Of a stretch of DNA of 64,000 bases, positions 48,801 to 60,800 are shown one piece after another. Source of the DNA: Paragonimus westermani (lineage: Eukaryota > Platyhelminthes > Trematoda > Plagiorchiida > Troglotrematidae); assembly GCA_008508345.1 (NCBI GenBank), contig QNGE01000420.1, forward strand, positions 132,176 through 196,175, given 5' to 3'. Within the stretch, counting starts at the first letter, position 1. The number at the start of each line of letters is the position of its first letter. The notes below the pieces were generated by a model. That model ran no database searches, was not told the DNA's origin, and was given only the letters and a program-made list of their open reading frames with translations. Both the position numbers and the translations under genes were made by a program.

Positions 48801-51800
48801 TTACTGACCCATTCCTCAATGTCCACCAACTTATTCTGATAATGGAGCGGTGTGGAAGAACTTACTCAAACAGCCAAACTGTCATCAATCGCGTAGAAGA
48901 TTAAACAATTACTAACCGTTTTGAACTTTCACCAATCTATCTGGTAGATCCTACGTTATTTTCCTCGTGAGATTTGCAACTTGTTTTACTCATAACGTGA
49001 CTTCTATTCATTCTGTTTGTAGAACAAATGATCTATGGGTTAAAATATACATCACAGACTCTTGCAAGTCTCACCTTTTACACTGACTAACCATTTGATA
49101 CCAGGCGTAATCGCCTCAATGTTAAGGAAGATTGCTTAAAAATAATTCGCTGTACTAATTTTAGCTGATACCATCCTAGTGTGTTTTATCTGAAATAACT
49201 TAAGACCCTTCTAGATATGTCGCACGAATAGAAAAAAATCAGTTATAACCATTGAAATTTCACTTCTCTCAAGAACAATCTGAATTTACGCTTAACATCC
49301 TCCTGTTGCAATGTAGTAAGTTTGCTATCATCAGCATAAACTGCAAAACGTTAGCAGTAACAAATTCTAAAAACTACGACAACAGACTACGTTGCTGCGG
49401 TCTAAACCCGAAATCTAATTGGGGTGGACTGTGGCCGACCTACAGGTGGTAGTCTACAGTTCCTATGTTGAGTGGACAGTCGTTCAAACCATTTTTTGAA
49501 CTAGCCAGTTGAGTCGTCGAAAAATAATAGTCAGCCTATTATTCTTAACAAGCGATTTACCAGTATGCCAATATTCATCTTTGAAGGCTGGTCAAATGAA
49601 ACTGCCCGACCTACCATTAATTAGTGTCAATTCAAATGACACTTAAGAGATGCCAATAATGTTGAACACCAGCACTCACAACAAAAATGTTGCTATTGTG
49701 GGAGTCAGCTTTCATCGACCCCTAATTTCATTGAATTATTAGCCAGATGATATGCCGAATCTGTCATTCGCATTGTTCACAAAATGTGTTGATTCTGAGT
49801 AACCTCTCTGATTAGTGTAGGAGACTTGGTATTTGTCTGTATTATGCCAAGTCGCATTCGGATTTTTGAAAGCAAGGTTGTTCTGCAACAAGTCGTTAGC
49901 AAGACAGCCGGAATTTTAACTGTGATGAAAAACTGTGAGAACAGACCACTTCCCATTTCTTAGTGGTGTTGAGTGCAGAAGATTCGAAAATACTTTTCCC
50001 AATCCAAAGCACTGAAAAATCATTGAGGTTAAAGGGGATTTCACTGATTCGCGAGAACCTAGTGAGTTATTCCAAAAATGTGCTGTATTCAACCAAAGCA
50101 AACTCGTGTAGTCTTTTCTGAATCCAATATTTACCGTCATCTTCTGGATGAATTCATGTATAAGACTCAGAGCACCTCAAGCGCAATTTTTATAAAAAAA
50201 ATTTGTGAAAAACTACTTCAAAATATCAGATGCTCAGAATGTAATAAATGAGACGGAACAAAATTGTTAACACTGCGCTAAATAGGGGTAATTCAATTAA
50301 TTTACCCTGCAGTAGCCCGAGTCGATGCTGTTGGAGTAATAACATCCACTAGAAGCTCAATACTGACAGTCTCGGTTCCGTCACGGTTCACAGTTATCTG
50401 CTCCGTGTGGCTCACACTGAAGTCGCCAAACCAGGCGGAGGTTTTGAATGGTATATTCGTCTTTTGATTTGAATCCTTACTATCAGCAAGCATCAAAGTT
50501 ACAGAAGCCGCGAGAACATCAGCATCCACCTGGTTTGAATCAAGCGCGTGAGTGATACCTGTGCAACGAAAAGAGGTGTTTGCAATCGCGGCATGTTTGA
50601 CAGAGGCAACTAAAAGCGTCGACACATTTAAAGTCATTCAGCAAGCTGGCTGCAAGTCCAACAGCTCACTTATTCCATATCCAGGAATGTGCACTTTACA
50701 GCCAGCTACCGTTTGTTTCTTTTAAGACCCTTCCAAAAAAATTACTTTGAGCTAGTAGATTACAAGATTACAAGCAGATGAAGCACAACTATTCATTGAA
50801 TAGCATGAATTCTGATCGTCTTCTTGACGGCTAACATTCGCTGTCACGCATCGTCTGTTCCTAGGTGATCGATATTCATCCGCTGACGTGGATTGGATGG
50901 TATGTACAACGGAGTTAACGTTTTCTAACCAACATTGAAATGGCTACAAATAGCTGTTTCTAGTTTTAGCACTTTATTTGTTTGATGTTTCATCTTTACG
51001 CATTTTCATTTTACTGAACGTCTGCTAGCGTACAACCATTCTTCCATTGTGGATCATGGAAGCTACAGGACATGGGTGATTCAGTCAACCGGTTTATTTG
51101 TATGTAGAGTTAGCCTAGCTTGTCGCTTACATATAGATTAATAAATTAAGGGCCATTGATACATTTATTCAGTACGTTCACAGCGAAACGGCCTCCTTGA
51201 AACATGACTGCACCCTCGGGTGGACTGCCATTTAACTGCATGTTAAACTGGCATACCTAACGTCGATAAGTTCCTATACGTTACTGGAAGCTATTTGTTA
51301 GAAATTGTGATGACTTTTCTCAATCAGCCGTGCTAGTTATGTCGAACGAGACTGTAAGCTATTCTTCGGCGAACGGTACGATTTTAATAATGAATGTGCA
51401 TGCCGTCAGCCAATATCAACTGACAAGAGCACTCCACTGATGGTCGGTTGTCCATAGTCGACGTGAGTCATGGGTAGTTTACAGTTGCTCCATGTTTTCT
51501 GTACACCTGTATATAGGTATCAGTTTTCTGAACTGTGACCGCGCTAAACACCAAGGTCACCCCAACCTCGAAAGAGGAGGGCATAACGACTTGTAGTGCA
51601 CAGATTGGATTACTTTAGCTAAGAAAGTCACCATCATCTATATATTGAACGGCTGATATTTGGACAATATAAGTCTAAATATTTCGAAAGGATTTTCCCA
51701 TTTTGGGTATGCTGGCGAAAGTAAATAAGCCAGATTAGGTGACATGTTGTTCCAGCAAGATCAAATTTTTGCGTTGTTCTGTTTAAGTATAGTCATATGT

Positions 51801-54800
51801 CTACCTGGATTTCATTACCAAATTCCTCACAATAATTTTCTCCTCGCCGAGGTACGGTGGACGTAGAAACTTTTCAAAGGTTTGATTATTGTAAACTAGG
51901 GACATTTACATTGACGTGGTTGTATGAGAAAATTCTGGTTTCTGCTGGTAGGTCTCAAACGTCTAAGTCATTCCGTTTCGCAACTGGTTTATGATGAAGC
52001 CAGTTAGCTTACCACTTTCTGATAACTTTATTAACGGGTTATATTTTAGATGGTGCACAGCAATGCTCCTCAGTTCACCTCAAATCGCTGCTGTTGTTTC
52101 AGTGATAATATTCTTATAGTTTCATAAGACTCACGAAATACGTAGATATTTTATAAGAGAAAACATGGAAGATTAGTTTACAAATGAATTCTTTTTGTAC
52201 GCTTTTAGCTAAATGTTGCTCAAGATAGATTTAATCTTTTTAAGGTCGGCAGTAGAAATATTGTGAAAAAAAGACGGATAATCAATAGAGTGCAAACGAG
52301 ACTCTTGCAGGTTGTTGCGGATTAAGGAGATGTGCGAACTGAAATAATGGTATGCAAAAATCAAGTAACAATTCTTTGGATCTCTCCTCTTTGTCCAGGA
52401 ACGTGAGTCGCCCATCATACTCTTCAATCTATATTTTCTTCGTCTTTAATATATAACAGAATATGCCATATTTTGGATTACTGTTGAATAGTCGGGGAAT
52501 TGGGTTATTTTCAAGTTGAACATCACTCGCATTTGTTTGCAGCCTTCGCATTTAATTAGACTTTCCAGCCAGCCTCTTTCGGAAAGAAGCACTAGATCCG
52601 AGTTTCGGTCTCATTAAAGCTCGTTAGTTGTGCATATCCATGCTACCACTGACGAGCTCTAATCAGAGCAAAACTCGAATCTAGGGCTTCTTTTCAAAAG
52701 AGGCTGGCTGGAAAGTCTATTTGAATGCGAAAGCTGCGATCAAGTGTGAGTAATGGTCAATTTGAAAATAAACCAAATCTCCGACTTCTCATCAATTGTC
52801 TCAAAATACACAATCGATACATACATTTTTGATCCCATGTTCGGGTTGTGAACAAATTATCATATGAGTAAAGCATAAAGCAAATTTTAAAAGGGTACCT
52901 GTTTGAACAACAGTTCCGAGAACAACTGAGAGAGTGTTGTTTTGTCCGTTACCAAAGGTAGAGCTTAGTACATGCTCAAACTGTTCACGATCCATTCCAG
53001 CCAGATTTACGCCACCTGAGAATTGAACTTTCAAAATGGTGCACTGCGCTTCATCCAACAAAGCCGTTCTTTCACATTCAAACTGTAGCCTTGAATTGGG
53101 TAAAGTGGTACCCGGTGGAACCAATATTTTCAACGGTACGACTATTTCTTCGCCAGGTTTAGCAGAAACACTAGCTGCACCTGGTGTAATGACTGGAGTC
53201 TGGAATGTGAAATGAAACAAACGAACAACAAGTTCATTTGTAACAATATCTTGCAAAACTTCACGAGTAATTAAATATCATCCGTTGAATCAGCTGTTTG
53301 GCCTCAGTTCTACTACTCCGAAACTTTTGCTGTTCCTATGATGTTTCTTTCCGTAAAATCTCCATAACTAGTGATAACGATGTGATCAAAATATAGCAAC
53401 ATTTTCCACAAACTCTCTCGTTTTAAAGATTGTTGCATTTCTGGTTATATTCTTGTTGAATTTATCGTGTTACAGTTTATTAAGCATGCACATTGCACCT
53501 TCGCAAACTGTGTCTCAGTGTCATCATGCTTCTCATTCCTATCTTTCTGAGTGTGAATCACATCCTCAGTAGGGATTCTCTTTAAGTCTAGGTATGCACG
53601 TAGTTGCCTGTACGGTTCTTCCGTTAGCCCTTTCCCAGCATGCATTTTTACTAATCATGGTACTTTTGCAAATGAACTGGCCGTAAACCTGGAGCGGGGA
53701 TTTTTCTGTAATCTGTTCCTTGATGATACGGTTGCATAAATGTAAAAAAGTTCTCTGTCAACGTGTATTAGGCAGGTTTTTTGACTTGTAGCAACTTCAA
53801 CTGGACTGGCTNAATTGTATTACTAATGAGTAGTATGGCAGATTTATGAATTTGATTTATGTTTGGAGAAAACATTCATTGCATGTACAAACTACCCATC
53901 CAAAATAGTAAGGTGGCTGTGTTGTAAATTGAAGGATCAGCCAACTGTTCTACAGAACTGGTTGTACTTTGTCACATTTTTTGTTCAGTATTATAGTCTG
54001 AATTCATTGCTCCTACGGTTCATTTGTTATTGTTTGGCACCCCAGTGTAAAAAAGAGGTTGTTGTCTTAGTAATGAATTGCTCTTCCCCCAAACCATGTT
54101 TTTTTCCTTTCGTTATAATGAATTGTACAACGTCACCTCAGTGCTCTAATATAGCACTGCATTCTCTGATCATTCTTATCTGATGACTTTTGTTTAAATT
54201 GTATTATTAATGAGTAGTGTGGCAGGTTTATAATTTTAGATGAGACCCAGTTGTGAAAAGTTAGGGTTTCGGCTGGATTGTCTGAATTGGCTCAGACAGC
54301 TTTTCAATTTAATGCACAACCTAGCAGAATTACACAAACAGATGTTATGGCAGTGAAGTTTCATGCATCTCTAACTCGGTTTACTAAATTTTGCAGGTGG
54401 TCTGAGAGACATGAGTTGAGTCACTTTCTCAGCCATCTAGACCATCTTTGCAGGTTTAAAATTGACAGATACCGCACGTTTGTCAGTGCTACTGAATCAC
54501 CTCCGACATTGACTCAGTTTGGACCTAGTACAGCTGATCAACCCAAAGCCAAGTTGTTCGGGCTCAGACGAAAACAGAGTGCGATTTATACCAACAGAGT
54601 TTCTAAAGCAACGCTAACAACCCAGGTCAGCTAGTTGCTGTCCGTTGGTTAGGTCTTCAATAAAATCGCACCGTCCAATATATTCAAACAGCAATGTTTA
54701 AATTTTGGACAAGGGAACAGAAAAATTTTTAATCCTTACGCCTCACGAGGATGCACATCTCCTGAAAGCTTTTCGACTCCAACTGTAACTGAACAGTCGT

Positions 54801-57800
54801 AAAGCGGAACGCAAAATAGGCATTAATCCAGTGGGACAGCATTTGTATACAAGAACACAATATTTGTTGGCTAAGCTTGTTAAAGTGTTTATACCGGATG
54901 GCCACAAGGGAGAATACGCATCACAACGTCTGGCTTTTTAAGGATTTTTTCCTGGTTCTATTAATTTGACTTGCCTTGTCGCCACATACCTGAGAAGGTT
55001 GACCTAATTAGGTTGAAGTCAACACTGATCAAAAATTAATCGTCACATCAACAGTTAATTTTCTGTCATAATCAGACTGACTGGCTTTACGGAAGTAACA
55101 TGCTCGTTTCATAGACACCGTAGAAAAGAATCAGATAAGTGTTGGTCTTGAATGATAATCTTATTAGTTTTAATTGCAAAATCAGTTGAGTCTTCTACGA
55201 GGCAGAAGTAATTCCAGGGTATTTAATTCTTACATTTAGACTATTATCCGATAACGACAAACTGACGGTCAGTGATCAATGAAACGTTCCGTATGCCTGA
55301 TAAGCTTGAGCACTGCAAAGAACGATTGTGAAGAAGTATTTTGAGTAGCAAAAAATTGCACAGCAACCCGTTTGTTCACTAACTCACTCAAATAGCAATG
55401 TAGGATGAAAGTCGCTCAGAACAGCTCAGCAAGTATGCGATCAAAATTCGGCAAAACCTGTAACTGTTCATGAATTTGTATTTCCATCATCCTCATCCTA
55501 ACCAGCCAACTTTGAAAGAGAGCATTATACTAACGTTTTTCCCTTTTTACAGTTCGTCAGTGAAGCTTACAACTGCCTCGGATAAATGACGAACTCCTCC
55601 ATAAAATATGATAACCTGTTCGTCACTGACTTAACATCACGCATGAAAAAATTAATGTGGTCAATTAGCGCTCAATCACGTTAGCCTCTGAGCAGTGGCG
55701 CACTGTAACAAGTACATCCTTACAATAATGGTCACGTTGTTTCCGTTAACAAAGGAGAATGTTCAGAGAGAAAGCATTATGTTTTAAAGGATATATGCAA
55801 ACTTTATATCGAAAATAACCGAAGAAATGTCATACAACAAGTTGTAAATAGAAATGACAAACAGGAGAAATACCACAACGTTCCCGATATTGTATTAAAC
55901 GGCAGTGAATACTGTAAGACAGAAAGAACCTTAATGGCTCAAATTTTATGGATTGCCGGAGGTTCGAAAACTAACAGTTCAGCTGAAACCCACTTTGTAA
56001 ACTACTGATTGTTTTTCTGTGACAAGTTTGTCATGTGTGACCAGTTTAATATTTCAATCTCATTTATAGTCGTCTAGTTAAAAATTTCTGAACTTCAGTT
56101 TGCAGTTCACTGAACAGATTGGAAAAAGTTATTATTCGCAATAAACATACAGAATCATAAAATGTGATCACCCTCTTCACTAATGTCTGCTTGGGGCACG
56201 AAACCGATCTAACTTTTTGCATATGCGCTTAGTAATCGGTGTGCGTCAAAATGATCTGTGAATTTTCCCGTCAATTCACAAACAAAAATGTCATTTTCAT
56301 ACAAGGGTCAACTTGCTCATCAATGTGATGTGATTGCAATTTCTAAAACTTGGGAAGATTTTTGTGCCAAGGTATGAACAAGCAGAGTCAAATTCACTAT
56401 AAACAACGGTATTATACAAACTTTAGTTTCGAGTGTTTCTGTAAGTAACAAGCCGAAAGCCAACCCGAACTGGGCCTGAAAACTCTCGATTTTCTAAAGC
56501 TATGATTCATCCTTATGTTTGGATTGGAAATGACCAATAATTGGTTTCTCTAGATGTCCTGATAACTCCTGAAGCAATTGACTTGATAGATCAAGCATAT
56601 TTGGCAAGGAAAACGTCCACATTCTGGTGGATATTCTCGTGTCTAGTGGAGAAATTATTATCAGGCTGCCGTCTGACCGTGTGAGGCGTGCTCTCTTTAA
56701 AGAAATTCTGGAGGAAACAGAAAGCGTAATACAAAACTGCTTTATTTTTCAATACCTACCGGTCGAATTTTGTCAAAATAATGCCACACAAGCGGAACAA
56801 CAAATGCAATAGTTGGCGCAAAATCAGAGAAGTAGTATAAGTTTTTTCCTTTTTATAAGACTGACGAAGCTTTCATTATGATAATGTTCCCGTTGCATGT
56901 AGAGTATGCAAAATCTTACCTTACTGCAACAACGTTTGGCCTCCGTTTAGGTGAACGATAGTCCTTGTCTGCTTTCAAATTCCTCATACCCTTCGTCAGT
57001 GAATTTAAACTAAATTTTACTTCTAGTTTGTCTGCGGAGCACAGTAAATTGGCAACTCGAAACAGGCTGATAACTATGGAGGAGCAAACATCCAAGTGTC
57101 CACTGAGCGCTTGCGAACATAATCCGGAAAGCCAGACAACAAAACGTGTATAATAAACCAGACAAACAGTCCAGTTGATTAATTTTCCCGCGTTCAGCCG
57201 ACGGAAGCATACATTTTTATTGAGTTTTGTTGAAGCTAGGGAGTTCGGAAATAGACCACGTGCGACGTGCACTTAGCCGGATAGAGAAAATCGTCTCAAC
57301 TGTTGTGTGATTTCAGTTTAATCGAGGAGTACATATATAAAAATAGACAGCAGTAACCCCATTAGCGACTACTATTAAGTAGAAGTCGTGTCATTATTTG
57401 GCTGAAGAGTTCCGCACTTCCGTCCAAGACAGATAGAAGCAATTCAGCTTTTTAAAACTTAGAGGTTTTTATCACAAGCTTATTACAAACAAACCGAACT
57501 GAGCAAATGATGGCTGTTTCGGGTTGCCGACTAGAATCGACCTTACTTCATAAAATTCTACGTTAGTTAAACTAACTGCGCACTCCCCAATGATCGAACC
57601 AGTACAATTTAGTCTTGTTACAGGCGTTTGACTCTGGTTTTGCTCTTGTTGGATTTTGTCAACAGTGTATGCCTTTGCCATAGCCAAAACAGTCGTTATA
57701 CTGTCAATCGTGTTAATCAAGAAAAATGAACACCACTCACAAGCAAACGTAGCCGATCTTTTGGATATGATAGATCGATTTTTCACAGATAGAGACGGGT

Positions 57801-60800
57801 CGATGATCAACCAAAGGTTGAGGCAATAAAAAGCCTACTATCTTTAACCGGATAAAAACCCGAGTGCAATGACTTTTTATTAGCGACTGATTCAAAAATC
57901 TGCGTGAATATGACAACTCTGTCCAATTCCGAGCGAAGTTCATTCGACACAGCTGGCACAACCATTGTATTTGTATATTGAAGGGATCTGTTAAAAACGA
58001 GCAACCGGATAATGGATAAAAGAGGAGTTTGTGGCGCAAGATTGTAAGTGAACATGTCAGAAAGGAAAATTTTCTTAGTACATATTGGAACCTTTTGTTC
58101 CACTTTTCTACGAGCGAGCAGTATGAAGAGCCCTTACGCAATACACAAAACGTACCTATATTAAAAACAGGAAGACAGGAATGTTGATGCATGTGTCAGC
58201 GTATGGTAAACATTGACACAAGTTTGTTGATTCCTTTCGACATTTTTCATCAAAGCTTCAGTGATGTTTACCTAGTTTAATTCTCAGTTAAGTTTCTTTT
58301 AAGTTTGTATTTATTCGCTACCCTATTAATTCGTGGACTATTTTCATCGTCGTTAGCATTCCAAGTCATCTGTTTCACGAGTAGAGCCCGCCGCTTTGCA
58401 CAATTTTGGTGATAGGACGTAGGTTTTTGAACCAGAAAAGCAAGTCCTTACGATTAACTGCCAATAAACGATTGTTTTTGAAGACGCTACCTGATGTTGC
58501 TTTTGGGTTATCAAGTTTTATTGAGGATGGCATTTTTGATCCCGTCGTTTCTCCTGAAGAAGAGTAACCTGGGTACTATCACCAACCGTGGGTTCTTAGC
58601 GATTGGCCTGATCTGTTAGCTTACTCAAAAGATATGCTGATGTGAGCACACTTCACACTGTGTCCGGCAATCGTGAACAGCAGGCTTCACCATGAGATTA
58701 AACCTTACCAATCCAGGTAGGTTACAAACGGCTAGTTACTAGCATTACAAAGTTTGAAAGACTATTTTAAATGCATCATCAACTCGCAATTAGGCGTGCA
58801 TAGAAATGCCGTCCTCTAACATAACATTCTAATCATCTGGCTCTGTTTTAGTTGGTAAGTTTCACGACTTTTATGTAGAGCTAGCTTCTGATAATGCTTT
58901 TTATGTTCATAGAAGTAAAACGCCAGCAAATGATAATTGAGTGATTGCCGTTTGTCGTAATGGAAGCACTGCAAAAACATTTTGATCCCAACCACCTTAC
59001 TGTGCTCCAAATAACTGTCATCACTATATGTTTTTTACAGTATTTCCAGGTTTCTTGATATATATATAAAAGTGTTCAAGCTCACCGTCGTGTAGAGAGT
59101 ATTTTGTTGCAATACTACTTTGCTCGGATCCACAGTAAACGTTACAACTTTTTTGGCTGCAGCATTCAACACACTGTTTTCTTCCAGGGTGATTGTCAGC
59201 TCTCGTGGGATGTCTGAAGTAGGTGTAGGAGTTCGGAGTGATTTCATCCAGGGTCTTACGTGAAAAACGATGCGTATCTATAAGACGAATATGCGCCTGA
59301 TGGATTAGCTTTAATCATTGTTTAATGGACATTTGGACATCGTCAAAGAAATTCTAAAAAACTGTTTCAACCATTATGTCGTGCGCTGTTGAGAATACTT
59401 TGTGAGCAGAACTAATATATATGAATAGTTGCATGATTCCAGTAACAAGTTACTCACGGATGGCTGATCCTTATCCCTGATTAAACAGATTTATCGGCTA
59501 CGGTTGATTTGATTAAGAGAGCAAGTGAGTGAAATTTTGTAGCACCGATAATCTAACACTTTTCTTGCGAATAGTTGTTTTACGGACTCTTTTGTTTTGG
59601 TAGGAAAGTTAGTGTTTGTTAGCAGATTGAAATTAATCAAAAGTACCCTTCCGATTTTTGAATTTCGTCGCAGAACTGATATCACTATCCCGTGAATATT
59701 ACTCAACCATACTTCTGTAATTACCGCGGAATTCCAAAATACACCAAAGTGACTTACATGCGGCTTATTTTCACAGCGTACGTTATCCCCAACGGCAGCC
59801 GCAACGTTTGCAAACGACGCAATGAAAATTTATCTGCGTTATAGTTCAGTGTGCTCTAAATATCAAATGCACACTTTGAAGAATTTTCCACAAGACAAAA
59901 AGCGGTGGAATGATTGCATTGGTTTCCAATTTTCATTAAATTTATGCTTGTCACAAATTCGATTGGCGGACGAAACACTATACGCTGCCTCTTCATGTTC
60001 TTGTGATGTTCATCCTTCTTAACTCGGAATCCTTTTTAAAAATTCCTCTTCATTTTTTTCGGTGACAATCTATATATGGCAACAGAAGTGTTCAAAGACG
60101 AATTCCTCTCTCTTGCTAGGGTTGATAAGAAGTATTAGTACATTGAAAGGTGGTCGAATTATACCAGACAGTTCTGAAACAAGAAGCAACGTTTTTGGGT
60201 GTTTTAATAGTAAATCCATTTGATCAGTATACTGTAGTCTGTAGTGGCCTATATATTGCGCGCACACGCACCATACAAGTGAACAGCCAAGTGATGTTTT
60301 AAAAGTTATATGTATACACGTAGATAAAATGAGTGCTCACCCAACTGTCCGTGGTGTCCGACGTGCAGACTTCACCCAAATCAAAAACCCCTTCACTCGT
60401 TACGGACTTTGGTGACCTATATTAGAGCATCAGGAAAAAAAATATCGTAACAATATCATCATGAATATGCCTCAGTTAACAATACTGACCATGAATCAGG
60501 CCAGTTCAAAAATAAACTTTTGAACACCCGTTTGACTAAGGTCAGTAAAGTAGTTTGTTCTGTTTTAGAACTCTTTGGTACGAATCAAAAAGTCTGTCAC
60601 CTAATATAAATCTGTCGATACAAACCAGCGACAGAAGCAGTGCACTCAAAAGCGAGAGGCGATTTACCTGCTAAGCTATGAAATCAACCCGGCAGCTCAT
60701 GAATTTTGTATTCAGACAAGATCACAGACTTAGTCAACATTTCCATATGGAACTTACCGAAGTATAGTTATTTAATGGAGACAGGAGTAATCGAGCAAGA

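Noticed and set aside
59086..59213. Shorter version of exon c using the CTACTTCAG acceptor
   Set aside because: The acceptor is better, but it breaks phase with exon b; kept only as an alternative.
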